NCBI RefSeq assembly: GCF_035917275.1
Contig: NZ_CP108508.1
Coordinates: 124,001-188,000, forward strand
Direction: 5' to 3'
From: Streptomyces sp. NBC_01237
Lineage (GTDB): Bacteria > Actinomycetota > Actinomycetes > Streptomycetales > Streptomycetaceae
Length of the DNA stretch: 64,000 nt
Part shown: piece by piece, positions 19,451-29,082 of the stretch
How the letters are laid out: each line of letters starts with the position of its first letter
Numbering within the stretch: the stretch's first letter is position 1
Made by a program: the position numbers and the translations under genes
The notes under the pieces: generated by a model
The model's input: only the letters and a program-made list of their open reading frames with translations
What the model was told of the DNA's origin: nothing
Database searches by the model: none

Positions 19451-19919
19451 AACAACCCTCCAACTACCTGGCCCCTCGCGGGCTGGCAGCCGCGCTGTGC
19501 TGCCACAAATGCCTCCGCCAACTCACGATGCAGCACACGGTCCTAGCCGCGCACCCCCCGCCGGAGCATCATCATCACCCCCCGCCGAATACCCGGTCCC
19601 GGGGTCCGACGCGGACGTACGGAGCACGCGGTCACACGTACGTGTGCGAGAACTGCCCGGTCACTGGATGGGAACGGGTTGGTCGCCGGGCACTGCACCC
19701 GCACCCATAGCGGAATCAGTGGTACATGCGTTCAGGACAATCGAGCTTCGCGTGGTGGACAGAAATGTTGATCGCGTGCTTTCTTTCGACTGATCTGGCG
19801 GCCCACCCGCTCCAGCGGGCGCCCCGCGTATGAGGTCACGGTGTCCGGACGCACCGGGACGGGGGACGGCCGACCGCGCGGGGGCGGACGGCGAAGCGTC
19901 TGCGGATCTGGGGGGAAAC
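19451..19919. other. gap after the transposase fragment
   Basis: No gene is supported. One frame contains a Cys/His-rich stretch (CCHKCLRQL, then PPEHHHHPP) that resembles no family I know and lacks a start. Confidence 0.35.
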
Positions 19920-21677
19920 ATGGCGAGGGCAGGTCGCCCACAGGGCACCGCGAAAGGCGAGACGGAGGCGGCCAACGATCTCGCGCGCTTTCTGCGCGAG
20001 GCCACCGCACACCTGACGGTCCGGGAGATGGCGAAGCGCTATGGAGGCGGCAAGACCGTCTGGAGCCAGTACCGCTCCGGCGAGCGCATCGTTCCGCTCA
20101 GCCGGCTCACCACCGTCGTCAACGACCGGGTACGCGACCCACGCGGGCGCGCGGTGATGCTCAGCCGGGCACACCGGCTGCACGACGCCGCGCTGACGGC
20201 GGAGGCGAGGAAGGAGCCCGCCCCCAGCCCGGAGGAGACTCTGTGGCGGGCGGAGACGGACCTGGAAGAGGCGGGCCGTCTCGTCCGCGGTCTGCTGGCG
20301 ATCATCACCATGCTCCAGGAGCGGACCGGGCCGCCGCGCGGCCCGGCCGGCGAACCGGCGGCTCGACCGGACTCCGCACCGGGGTCCGACCGGCTGGACA
20401 CTCATCTGGACGAGGCGTTCGAGCAGTTGGGGGCGGTCAGGATCGTCCAGCGGGCGGCGCGCAGGCTCCACGAGGAAGCGCGGGCACGGTCGGTGGTCGC
20501 CCTGCCCCCGGCCGGCGAGGACCCGCGGGAGGCGACGGCCGGCGCGGAACTGTCACTCGCGCAGGTCCGGATGGGCAGCACTCTGGAGGACCGACGGGAG
20601 GATGTCCAGCGACTGTGGCGGGAGATCAGAAGGTACGAAGAGAGCCAGGCCGGACCGGCCGCACTGGAGGGATTTGTTCTCCAGCGCGTCGACACGTCGG
20701 CCGAAGCCCCGGTAGTACCGGCCGTGTCCCCCGCCACGGAGACCCGTACCTCCCTTGCGGAGACCGGCTCGTCCGCCGCCGGTGGCCACGGTGCGCCCGT
20801 CGTCATGGCCGATGCCCGGGTAGGACGGTCGGTGACGCCACCGACCCGCCGTGACCTCGTGTACCGACGGGGCCGGACCGGCCCGAGCTCGCTGGTGATC
20901 CTGCTCGTGGCCGCCATCCTCGGCGTCAGTGCGGTCGCCGCGGCAGCAGTGGTCGCCATCGGCCGCCAGCGTGCCGACCCAGCGGCCGTGAACACCTGGC
21001 CGGGCGTCCAGGCGGAGGCCCCCGCTGCCACCCCCGCCCCCTCCACCGGCACACCCCCTGTACTCGACCGAACACCGTCGGCCCGCGCCGAAAGCCCCGC
21101 CCCGCCGGGCGCGATGGTCACGCCCCCCGCGCCCGCCCCGGCCACGCCGGGCGCCGCTGCTTCGCGGGCCACCCCGCCCGTGACGGCCATCTCCCCCGCT
21201 GCCCCCCGGACGCCCACCTCCGGTCCGCCGCCGCTCCCCAACGGTCTGCTCCGGCTGACCAACGCGGCCAGCCGAATGTGCCTCACCGTCCCGAACGGGA
21301 GCGTGAACAGCGCCGAAGGGCTCGTGCAGACCGGCTGCGCGGTGAGCGCCGAACACTTCTGGCAGCTCAGCGCCGAGGAGACCGGGCTCACCGGTGCCGT
21401 GTACTCGATCCGCAACCGCAACAGCGGTCTGTGTCTGTCCGTCGACGCGGCACGGACTACGAACAACGCCATCATCACCCAGTACACCTGCGGGGACGAG
21501 AGCGGTCTGTTCCCCGACCAGTTCTGGACCTTCCGCTACAAAGCCGCCTACCGGGCTTGGCAGCTGGTCAATCGCCACAGCGGCAAGTGCGTCTCGGTCC
21601 GTACCGGGGGCGGCGACATGGAGCAGGCCCTGCAGGAGGAGTGCAGCGACAACGCCTGGCTGCTCTGGCGTACCTGA
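19920..21677 (+). CDS. HTH - transmembrane - ricin lectin fusion protein
   Basis: 585 residues. Residues 10-60 resemble a helix-turn-helix (REMAKRYGGGKTVWSQYRSG). A helical, charged region follows to about 270. One transmembrane helix lies at 324-347 (LVILLVAAILGVSAVAAAAV). A Pro/Ala-rich linker (350-435) leads to a ricin-type beta-trefoil at about 440-585 (RLTNAASRMCLTVPNGSVNS, NSGLCLSV, SGKCVSV). No signal peptide is present, so the topology should be N-in, C-out: a DNA-binding-like domain inside and a sugar-binding domain outside. Sensing of wall or environmental glycans is inferred. The ATG at 19920 follows gggggga; an upstream in-frame extension lacks a start signal. Confidence 0.85.
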   Translation: MARAGRPQGTAKGETEAANDLARFLREATAHLTVREMAKRYGGGKTVWSQYRSGERIVPLSRLTTVVNDRVRDPRGRAVMLSRAHRLHDAALTAEARKEPAPSPEETLWRAETDLEEAGRLVRGLLAIITMLQERTGPPRGPAGEPAARPDSAPGSDRLDTHLDEAFEQLGAVRIVQRAARRLHEEARARSVVALPPAGEDPREATAGAELSLAQVRMGSTLEDRREDVQRLWREIRRYEESQAGPAALEGFVLQRVDTSAEAPVVPAVSPATETRTSLAETGSSAAGGHGAPVVMADARVGRSVTPPTRRDLVYRRGRTGPSSLVILLVAAILGVSAVAAAAVVAIGRQRADPAAVNTWPGVQAEAPAATPAPSTGTPPVLDRTPSARAESPAPPGAMVTPPAPAPATPGAAASRATPPVTAISPAAPRTPTSGPPPLPNGLLRLTNAASRMCLTVPNGSVNSAEGLVQTGCAVSAEHFWQLSAEETGLTGAVYSIRNRNSGLCLSVDAARTTNNAIITQYTCGDESGLFPDQFWTFRYKAAYRAWQLVNRHSGKCVSVRTGGGDMEQALQEECSDNAWLLWRT

Positions 21678-21699
21678 CCCGGCCCGCCAGGATCTGTGG

Positions 21700-21885
21700 T
21701 CATGGCTGCGACCGGAACATGACCGCGATCGTGGCGGCCCGCCACCCCGGTTCGGCCGGTTCAGTCGAGGACCGGGGCGAGACGGGCGCGGCCGGGGCGG
21801 GGTCCGGGCGGGCAGAGGCGCTGGAGGCGGATCGCAGCGAGGTGAGTACGGCGACCGCCGCGCCCGGAGTCATCTTCAACCTCAT
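21700..21885 (-). CDS. small ORF with possible signal peptide
   Basis: 61 residues (start MRLKMTPGAAVAVLTSLRSA) preceded by gggag 7 bases upstream of the ATG. The N-terminus could be a weak export signal followed by a Pro/Ala-rich tail. No family is recognised. It is divergent from the ChW-repeat gene and convergent with the lectin-fusion gene. It may be a decayed 5' end of a secreted protein. Confidence 0.3.
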   Translation of the reverse strand: MRLKMTPGAAVAVLTSLRSASSASARPDPAPAAPVSPRSSTEPAEPGWRAATIAVMFRSQP

Positions 21886-22105
21886 GAGATCTCCCTGATG
21901 TCCGAGTTCCGTACGAGGGACCGTTCGCACACGGTGCCCCCGCCGACCGTCGGCATCGAGCCGTGCGGGTTGTCCACCGGACAACGCGTATTGTCCGCGG
22001 GTGAACTGGGCTTTGGCTCTCCTGCCTTGACGGACATTCGGCGCCGCCTGAGTTTTGGGGCGAAAGCAGCGACGCCGCGAGGCCCGAAGAGAAGGACAAC
22101 ACGTC

Positions 22106-22714
22106 ATGCGCTCATCCCTTGCCGCCCTGGGCACCACCCTGCTCCTGGCGGCTTCACTGGCCACTGGTACAGCTTCGGCTTCGCAGGCGGCCGACGTGCC
22201 CGCACCTGCGACGCGGGAAGTGGTCAAGGTAACCAAGCTGACCCCGGAACAAATTCGGAAGGTGAACGCGGCGGGCACACAGCGGAGCGGGGCGCTGGCC
22301 GAGGGCCGCGCCGTGTGCTACCAGGCCCATGTACGGAACAAGGGATGGTCGGCCGAGCTCTGCACTGACGGCAATTCGGGCTTCACCGGGACCGTGGGCG
22401 AGAACAAACCGATCGACAGGATCAAGTTCTACGTCGGGACGGTCGGCGCTATGAACTTCAACGTGCAGGCGCACTGGGCGGAGACCGGCACCGGCTCCGA
22501 GCACTACATAGCACCCGGCAGTAGTTTCGAGTTCGTGCACGCGGGCGGCCAGCCGATCCAGGCCCTGCGCCTGCGGAGCACCAACGAGTCCATGAAGGCC
22601 GCCGCCCACGTGCAGGACGTGGGCTGGAAAGGCACGGACCAGTGGTCGTACGACCAGTGGATCGGAAGCATCGGCGAGAACCGCTGGATGGAAGCGTTCT
22701 GGCTAGCCATCTGA
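22106..22714 (+). CDS. secreted ChW-repeat protein
   Basis: 202 residues. A signal peptide (1-28, ending ASASQA) is followed by a Thr/Arg-containing spacer and two hydrophobic-W repeats: VCYQAHVRNKGWSAELCTDG with GFTGTVGENKPIDRIKFYV, and AAHVQDVGWKGTDQWSYDQW with IGSIGENRWMEAFWLAI. ChW repeats are surface or secreted modules, first seen in clostridia, thought to bind substrates or other proteins. The ATG at 22106 has gaagg about 10 bases upstream; the longer frame to 22055 lacks an RBS. A strong terminator follows, so it is monocistronic. Confidence 0.85.
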   Translation: MRSSLAALGTTLLLAASLATGTASASQAADVPAPATREVVKVTKLTPEQIRKVNAAGTQRSGALAEGRAVCYQAHVRNKGWSAELCTDGNSGFTGTVGENKPIDRIKFYVGTVGAMNFNVQAHWAETGTGSEHYIAPGSSFEFVHAGGQPIQALRLRSTNESMKAAAHVQDVGWKGTDQWSYDQWIGSIGENRWMEAFWLAI

Positions 22715-22724
22715 TGGAGAGCCG

Positions 22725-22762
22725 GTCGGGTGCCCCGAGCCATTCGGCTCGGGGCACCCGAC
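22725..22762. terminator. strong hairpin after the ChW gene
   Basis: A perfect 17-bp stem: gtcgggtgccccgagcc (22725-22741) with its complement at 22746-22762 and a tetraloop attc. It lies 11 bases past the stop codon. Confidence 0.9.
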
Positions 22763-23059
22763 TGCGGCCGGCGCGGCGCACCCCGCGACCGGGCGGCGTC
22801 TCCGCCGGTACGAGCCAGTCTTCTGCACAGGTGGTCGACCATGTACGGCCCACTGGCTTTGTTCGCGACTCGCGGTTCCGGCTCAACTTCTGTGCTCAGC
22901 TGCCCGGCCCCGGCGGCCGTCCGGCGACCGCCGGGGTCTGTCCGCGCGCACCCGGTGCCGTGCGTCGGCCGGAGGCCGGCCGAGGACGACGAGCTTTCCC
23001 CGGCCGGTCGGCCGCGGTCATCGCGGCCGGGCCACTCGGTGAGGGTGAGGCCGCAGGGC

Positions 23060-24589
23060 TCAGCAGGCGCCGAGGTCCTGCCATACGCCCCACTCGCCGG
23101 TGGTGCCGGGCTCCTCGCCCGTCGTCCACCACTTCGCCCTCCAGTTGTGGCCCTTGTGCGACACCTGTTGCGAACCGGTGTAGACCGTGCCCGAGGACCA
23201 GGGGGCCGCCGTGCACTGGTTGCCGTTGCCGCCGGTGACGGTCAGGCTGTACGTCGCTGAGTGCGCGGCTGCGGGACTCGCGCCGTCCACCACGATCTGG
23301 TAGGTGCCATTGACGGCCGCCGAAGTGGTCGTGAGCGTGAGCGTCGAGGTCCCTCCCGCCGTCACCGAGGTGGGGCTGAGAGAGGCGGTGACTCCGGCGG
23401 GCGCACCGCTGACCGTGAGGTTCACGGTCCGGGCGGTACCTGAGGTCACCGCGGTCCGCACCGTGGTGCTCGCGGAGCCACCGGCGGTTACCGTCGCGGC
23501 GGAAGGAGTGGCCGCCAGGGAGAAGTCGTCGCTCGGCGCGGTGCTGCCGCTGGTGAAGGGCGCGAAGATGCGGGAGAAGTCCCAGGTGTTCTGTTCGATG
23601 CCGGAGCAGTTGTCGGCGGCCCCGCCGCCGGGGCAGCCGCCGTTGTCGCGCTGGAGGGCCCAGAAGGAGATCATGTTGATCCCCTTGGAGACCGCCCAGT
23701 CGTAGACCTGCCGGGCGTTGGCGAGGGTGAAGGTCTCGGCCGGCCCGAAGTCGTCGACACCGGGCATCTCGGTGACGCCGATCATGCCCCACAGCTGGGC
23801 CGGGGTCCTGCCCGGGTAGAGCTTGGCGAGTTGGTCGTACAGCCCCTGGGCGGCTGTCTTGGTGTCCTGCGCCATGTCGTGGGCGGCGTTGTCGTAGTAG
23901 TCGAACGTCATCAGGTTGACGACATCCACGCGGGCGCCGTTGGCCACGGCGTTCTTGAGCACGGCGAGACCGCTGGGAGCCAGGCCCCGGGTCGTGGTCG
24001 GCAGGGTGTACGAGATCTCCAGCGTGCGTCCGGCCGCGGTGGCCCAGTCCTGGACCTTCTTGATCGCCTTGTTGCGCCGGTCGATTCCGGCGGTGTTGTC
24101 CAGCGCGTCGACCTCGATATCCATGTCGAGGCGGGGGATGTCATAGGTCGTGACGACCTTCTGGTAAACAGCGGCGATCTGGTCGACGTCCGAACAGCTG
24201 TCGGCGATCTCGGTTCCTGTGGTGTCCGCCGTGTAGCCGCCGAAGGACGGGATGACGTCCCCGCCACGCCCCTGGATCGTCCTGATGTCGGTGCCGAAGG
24301 ACGCCGAGGAGACCGGCAGCGATGTGTCGCCGTTCCAGTAGGCGGTGCAGGAGCCCGCCGTCGCGGTCTGGAGGAAGGCCATCGTCAGATGCTTCGCACC
24401 GGACTGGGCGCTGAGAGCGGCGGGGCTCTCGCCGGTCCACGACTCGAAGTAGGGGGCGAAGACATGGGCGGGCAGCGGAGTCGCGGCCTGGGCAGGGGCA
24501 CCCGAGACCGCGGTCAGGGACAGGGCTGCAACGGCGGTGGCCGCCGCCGTGAGGGCGGCGCGAAGGGAACGCATACGTCTCATGGCCAT
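23060..24589 (-). CDS. secreted GH18 chitinase with C-terminal chitin-binding module
   Basis: 509 residues. A twin-Arg-like basic start and hydrophobic core give a signal peptide ending APAQA (about 35). A GH18 barrel covers about 40-350, with YFESWTG, the SFGGY motif (115-119) and the catalytic strand LDMDIEV, whose Glu159 is the acid/base. A Thr/Ser-rich immunoglobulin-like domain (about 360-450) follows. The C-terminus (455-509: WSSGTVYTGSQQVSHKGHNW, then AKWWT and W) is a CBM5/12-type chitin-binding module. It should release chitobiose from chitin outside the cell. Several Met codons lie at the start; ATG at 24589 is tentative. A dre-like site lies upstream. Confidence 0.93.
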   Translation of the reverse strand: MAMRRMRSLRAALTAAATAVAALSLTAVSGAPAQAATPLPAHVFAPYFESWTGESPAALSAQSGAKHLTMAFLQTATAGSCTAYWNGDTSLPVSSASFGTDIRTIQGRGGDVIPSFGGYTADTTGTEIADSCSDVDQIAAVYQKVVTTYDIPRLDMDIEVDALDNTAGIDRRNKAIKKVQDWATAAGRTLEISYTLPTTTRGLAPSGLAVLKNAVANGARVDVVNLMTFDYYDNAAHDMAQDTKTAAQGLYDQLAKLYPGRTPAQLWGMIGVTEMPGVDDFGPAETFTLANARQVYDWAVSKGINMISFWALQRDNGGCPGGGAADNCSGIEQNTWDFSRIFAPFTSGSTAPSDDFSLAATPSAATVTAGGSASTTVRTAVTSGTARTVNLTVSGAPAGVTASLSPTSVTAGGTSTLTLTTTSAAVNGTYQIVVDGASPAAAHSATYSLTVTGGNGNQCTAAPWSSGTVYTGSQQVSHKGHNWRAKWWTTGEEPGTTGEWGVWQDLGAC

Positions 24590-24669
24590 CCAAGAGGTGA
24601 GGAGGCGTCAACTGATGTATGACGCACAGGTGTTGCCCTACGGAATAGCCCCCGGGTCATCAGCATGTC

Positions 24670-24700
24670 AATGGTCTGAACCAAATGAGGACTAGACCAA
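24670..24700 (-). promoter_or_regulatory. dre-like operator of the chitinase gene
   Basis: The plus strand reads aatggtctgaaccaaat at 24670-24686, then actagaccaa at 24691-24700. The first matches the DasR responsive-element core TGGTCT-n-ACCA, and the pair forms the two imperfect direct repeats known from Streptomyces chitinase promoters. It lies about 80 bases upstream of the chitinase start. N-acetylglucosamine-controlled repression by DasR is inferred. Confidence 0.6.
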
Positions 24701-24919
24701 TTCGAGGGATGGCGCCCCGCCGCGCGTCGCACTGGTTCCGCAGGGAGGCTGGTCAGGTGGGTGTGCCGTGCCGGGGAGTCCCCAGGGTGGGCGGTCATAC
24801 CACTCGGTGCTGGTGCCGAAGCGGGGTGCGGGCCCGGTCGTGCGCCCGGTCCGCAAGGTCCCGGGCGCGCGGGCGGGGGGTCCGTGGGCCCGGTTGGTTC
24901 GCGTGGGGGCCTGCCGCTT

Positions 24920-25100
24920 GCCCGCCGCAGTCGCCCGGGGAGCGTCGCGGGATCGAGCACCACCATGGTGTTGCCCACGTGGAGCAGCGGGAGGCGCAGG
25001 TCGGGCTGGCTGCCCATCCTGCGGAACACCCCGCCCGGCCGCAGTACCCGGCACGCCTCGGCGAACAGGGCGTCCTGGAGTGTGGGCGTCCATGCCCACG
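24920..25100 (-). pseudogene. SAM-dependent methyltransferase fragment
   Basis: The minus strand reads LQDALFAEACRVLRPGGVFR, then LPLLHVGNTMVVLDPATLPG. ACRVLRPGGVF is the typical post-IV motif of class I methyltransferases. The SAM-binding N-terminal part is missing and both ends fade into unrelated sequence. No start or stop can be assigned. Confidence 0.6.
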
Positions 25101-25336
25101 GAGCAGAAGGTCGCCCGGCTCCGGAAGAGTAGGGCGGGCGGTCTCGAACGTGGATGCGACGGCCGGGGGGTGTTCACCATCGGGGTCGTCCGGGGGTCGC
25201 CCTCGGGCTCGTTGCGCACCGTCCACCCGGTCCCAGGAGACGCACGTGTGCACGTATCTCAAAGGCACCTTGTGGCGTTGGGTGGCGGACTCGGCGTCAC
25301 GCAGACGTCGCCCGCGGGCGAGGGCGGGGACTTCGG

Positions 25337-25705
25337 ATGAGCACAGTACAGGCTCTGTTCCGTGAGTACATAGGCATCCCGCCGCAGACTCTGTCCAGGG
25401 TCATCCGCTTCCAGTACGCTCTCAGGATTCCGTCTCAGGGCTACCGATCCTTGGCAGAGCTCGCAGCCATCAACGGCTACCACGATCAGGCGCACACGAA
25501 CCGGGACTTCCGCGCGCCGGCCGGTCGCACTCCTGGACAACTGCGTCCCTTTGCCGATCGGGCGACGTTGGCTGGGGGCACCGGCCACGACCGCCGCTTC
25601 ACCGACTTCTTCGTCGGCCACACCCATCTCCCTCGTGGATACGCGTCGCCCGGTACACCACTTCCAAGGTGCGGGCCTGCCGGGTACTTGAAATCGGCAG
25701 GATAG
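25337..25705 (+). pseudogene. AraC-family DNA-binding-domain fragment
   Basis: Reads VQALFREYIGIPPQTLSRVI, FQYALRIPSQGYRSLAELAA and GYHDQAHTNRDFRAPAGRTP, which is the second half of the AraC/XylS helix-turn-helix domain. The effector domain and first recognition helix are missing. The ATG at 25337 is probably not an original start. The tail after PGQLRPF is still open to 25705. Confidence 0.75.
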
Positions 25706-25783
25706 TGCTTCATCCCCACAGGGACTCCGTTCTCCTGGACCATCCACGTCCAAGTCTCTCCGGTGTCCAAAATCCGGGGTCAA

Positions 25784-26103
25784 GACCCAAGGCCGGGTAG
25801 TTAGCGTTTTCGCTGGTCACGCAAGCTCGTTGAGGGATTCTCGGCGTGGAGCAACGGAGCTCGTTGGTACAGGCAGTCGTCCAAGGCAGCTTGTTCCCGA
25901 GGAGGTCCGTTGCCGTTTCATCATGTCCTTTCGGCCCCGGTGGTGGCCATCACCCGTAGGGTCACCGTGGCGGCGGGCCGGTTCGCGCCGGGGCATCTGG
26001 GCGAGCTGACAGCCGTCGTGCCGTTTGAGCTGGTTGACGCGGTTCTGGAGGAGACGCGGTCGATACAGCGGCGACTGCGTGATCTCCCGTCGCGGGTCGA
26101 TGC
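25784..26103 (+). mobile_element. 3'-truncated IS4-type element (copy 1)
   Basis: The left terminus gacccaaggccgggtag at 25784 is followed by the same leader, ribosome binding site, TTG start (25910) and first 60 codons as the copy at 27.1 kb. Similarity stops at about 26098, after LRDLPSRV. The two copies differ at many positions, so the duplication is old or the copies arrived separately. Confidence 0.85.
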
Positions 26104-26196
26104 CCACCCCTGGTCGCCGCCGTGCACGGCGATCGGGCGCAGCCGTTGCGCATGCCCCGCCTACGCGCTGTCAGTGGCAGCACTTACCTTCTCCTT

Positions 26197-26880
26197 ATGC
26201 AGAACTCCAAGATTGTTGTCGTCCTGGTCGCGGCTGGTCTACTCGCCACAGGTTGCGGCTCTTCCGATGCCGAGGACGGCGCCGGTGGCGCTGCCCAGAA
26301 GGCTCTGCCGGTCGCCATCGACGGCCCCCAGAAGGACGTAGTCCCCCACCGCGAAACGGGCGAGAAGCTCAAGATCACCCCGCTCCCCGCGATGAATGCG
26401 CCCTTCGTTGAGAAGGTGGAACACAACCTGCGCCAGGCAGTGCTCCGCTCTGCCCGGGTACCCGGTGAGACCAGTGCCAAGTGCCCCGACGGTGTGGACG
26501 AGAAGGCCGGCGCGGTCAGCCAGTGCGTCGCCACGTACGAGGGGGCCGAGATTCCTTACGAGGTGAAGATCAGCGATTCGGCCAAGAAGGGCAGCTCACT
26601 CATTTTCTTCGACACAACACCCAAGAAGGGCCTGTTGGTGGCGAAGGCCGTCTACGACTCGCTGAACGAGAGCTACGGTTCCGAGTCCGGTCGCACCGAC
26701 GCCAGCAAGCTGGCGTGCGAGGAGATGCCCGCCGCGAAGGCGGTCCCCCTGGGCAAGGACACGGGCTTCACTTGTCAGTACTGGACCAAGTTCGCCAACC
26801 AGGGCGAGCCGGGTTACGCGACCCTGCGGCTCAAGATGGGCGCCCAGGGGTACGGGCTGGGCTTCGAGCCCGTCGAGTAA
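26197..26880 (+). CDS. lipoprotein of unknown function
   Basis: 227 residues. The type II signal has a lipobox LATGC with Cys20 as the lipidated residue; a Gly/Ser/Asp-rich spacer follows. The mature part contains conserved-looking Cys residues (SAKCPDGV, SQCVATYEG, LACEEM, FTCQYW) that could form two disulfides, and resembles DUF4333-like actinobacterial lipoproteins in the CPDGV and CVATYEG segment, a tentative link. It should be anchored on the outer face of the membrane. No clear ribosome binding site precedes the ATG; its natural promoter may have been replaced by the truncated IS4 copy 100 bases upstream. A terminator follows at 27021. Confidence 0.8.
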   Translation: MQNSKIVVVLVAAGLLATGCGSSDAEDGAGGAAQKALPVAIDGPQKDVVPHRETGEKLKITPLPAMNAPFVEKVEHNLRQAVLRSARVPGETSAKCPDGVDEKAGAVSQCVATYEGAEIPYEVKISDSAKKGSSLIFFDTTPKKGLLVAKAVYDSLNESYGSESGRTDASKLACEEMPAAKAVPLGKDTGFTCQYWTKFANQGEPGYATLRLKMGAQGYGLGFEPVE

Positions 26881-27020
26881 ACCCAACTGAGACCGCTCTA
26901 TCTCGACGTTGCAGGTCACCGGATTCGGCACCAGGGTTGTCGACGCCTCTCGTGACCAGGAGGACTTGGGCCATCTGGCCTCGGTCACGACTGTGTGGGG
27001 ACGCCCCGACCTACCGCCAT

Positions 27021-27061
27021 GTGCGGCCGGTCCCAGTCAGCCACTTGGGGACCGGCCGCAC
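27021..27061. terminator. hairpin after the lipoprotein gene
   Basis: gtgcggccggtccc (27021-27034) pairs with gggaccggccgcac (27048-27061) around a 13-base loop. It lies between the lipoprotein gene and the left end of the second IS4 copy. Confidence 0.85.
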
Positions 27062-27088
27062 GCAGGCGAGCAGGGGTTTCCGGGCCCT

Positions 27089-28890
27089 GACTCAAGCCCG
27101 GGTAGCCAACGTTTTCGCAGGTCACACAAGCCCGTTGAAGAATATTACGTGGAGCAACGAAGCTCGTTGGTACAGGCAGTCGTCCAAGACAGCTTGTATC
27201 CGAGGAGCTCCGTTGCCGTTTCATCATGTCCTGTCGGCCCCGGTGGTGGCCATCACCCGCACGGTCACGGTGGCCGCGGGCCGGTTCGCGCCCGGTCATC
27301 TGGGGGAACTGACGGCCGTTGTGCCGTTCGAGCTGGTCGACGCGGTCTTGTTGGAGACGCGGTCGGTGCAGCGGCGGCTGCGGGATCTCCCGTCGCGGGT
27401 GGGGGTCTACTTCCTGCTCGCGATGTGCCTGTTCCCCCGAGGTCGGCTACCGGCTGGTCTGGGACAAGCTGACCGCTGGCCTGGCCGGGATGCCGTTGGT
27501 CTGTTCGACGCCGAAGGCTCTGCGTGATCTGCGCCGCCGGCTGGGATACGCGCCGGTCAGGGCGCTGTTCGAGGTACTCGCCGGGCCACTGGCCCAGCCG
27601 ATGACGCCGGGGGTGCGGTTCGGTCCGTTTCGGACGGTGTCGTTCGACGGCTGCAGTTCGCAGAAGGTCGCCGACTCCGAGCGGAACAGGGTCTGGCTGG
27701 GGCGGACGTCTCATCACGGCTCTCCGACAATGGAGTTGATGACGCTGGTCGAGACGGGGACCAGGGCGCCTATCGGCGCGGTGTTCGGACCGCCCGCCGG
27801 CTGCGAGACCGGTTACGCCTCCCGGCTGTTGCATCTGCTGCGGCCGGACATGCTGGTCCTATGGGACAAGGGTTTCGACGGCAATGGCTTCCTCGCCGCC
27901 GTGAGGGCGACCGGCGCCCAGGTACTGGGCCGGCTCCGCGCCAACCGTCGTGCCCCGGTCCTGGCACGTCTGGCCGACGGTACGTACCTGTCGGTGATCG
28001 GCACCGAGAAAGTAGTGTCATCGACGCGAACATCACGGTGACCTGCGCGGACGGCACCGTCTTCACCGGTTCCTACCGCCTGGTCACCACCCTGACCGAC
28101 GCCCGGCGTTACCCGGCGGCCACGCTGGCGGGCCTCTACCACCAGCGGTGGGAACACGAATCGGCGTACTACGCGCTCCGCCACAACATCATGGACGGGC
28201 GCGTCCTGCGCTCGGGCGACCCGGCCGGTGCCGAGCAGGAAATGTGGGCTCTGCTCACGCTCTACCAGGCCCTGCGGATTGTGATGGTCGAGGCCGCCGA
28301 GTCCCAGCCCGGCACCGACCCGGACCGCTGTTGCTTCACCGTCGCCGTCCAGACCGCCCGTGATCAAGTCGTCCAGGCCGCCGGCGTCCTCCCCACCGAC
28401 CCCGCGGCCGTCCATTGCGCCGGACTGATCGGGGACCGGATCCTGACCTATCTCCTCCCACCCCGGCGGCAGCGGGTCAGCACCCGCAAGGTCAAGTCAC
28501 CGATGTCCCGCTACAGCACCCGCCACGACGACGGCAGGCCCGATACCAGCCGCACCATCACCGGTCTCGACATCAGCGTCCTCGAGCCCTGCGAAGCGCA
28601 CCCCCCAGCTCCCCGCCGTCTCCCGCGACGACCGGCACACCGCCCCCGCCGATCGCCGCCGCCACCGGATCCTGGCTCTGCTCGAAGAAGACCCCACCCG
28701 CCTCTGGCGCCCCCGCGACATCGCCTCCCACTTCGGCGACATCACCATGGAAACCATGTATCGACAGCTCTCCAGATGGGCCGAGACCGGCCTCATCCAC
28801 GAGCTCGGCCCCGGGCTCTACGCCGCCACGACTTGGTCACCAACACCCCTTGCATGACCTGCGAAAGCGTTAACTACCCGGACTTGGGTC
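27089..28890 (+). mobile_element. IS4-type insertion sequence (copy 2), inactive
   Basis: About 1.8 kb. The left end gactcaagcccgggtag reads inward to ccaacgttttcgcaggtcac. The right end, read inward on the minus strand, is gacccaagtccgggtag then ttaacgctttcgcaggtcat. These are matching imperfect terminal inverted repeats of more than 35 bases. The element contains one broken transposase gene. No target duplication could be identified with confidence. Confidence 0.85.
27213..28857 (+). pseudogene. IS4-type transposase, at least three frameshifts
   Basis: TTG start at 27213 after gaggag. Frame 1 encodes the IS4 N-terminal domain (HLGELTAVVPFELVDAVLLE) and breaks at a C5 run near 27436. Frame 2 carries the DDE core (FRTVSFDGCSSQKVADSERN, VLWDKGFDGNGFLAA) and breaks near 28015. 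Frame 3 carries VIDANITVTCADGTVF and GLYHQRWEHESAYYALRHNI with the catalytic Glu, and breaks near 28605. The last part (ILALLEEDPTRLWRPRDIAS, ETMYRQLSRWAETGLIHELG) looks like a winged-helix extension and ends at 28857. It is inactive unless supplied in trans. Confidence 0.85.
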
Positions 28891-29082
28891 AAGACCTCAT
28901 GCCTTGGGCGTGTACGGAGTGCACCGAGTCGCGGGCGTCGTCGGCGGTGACGGATGCGGTCACGCGCCCGGCCCGCGCTTCACCAAGGCCGTCGATGCCC
29001 CGGCCTCGGTCGGCCTTGGTCCAACGGGCTTCACGTCCAGCCGGCCGTACGGTCTTCGACAGCGGCCAGGGAGAAGTGGGCG

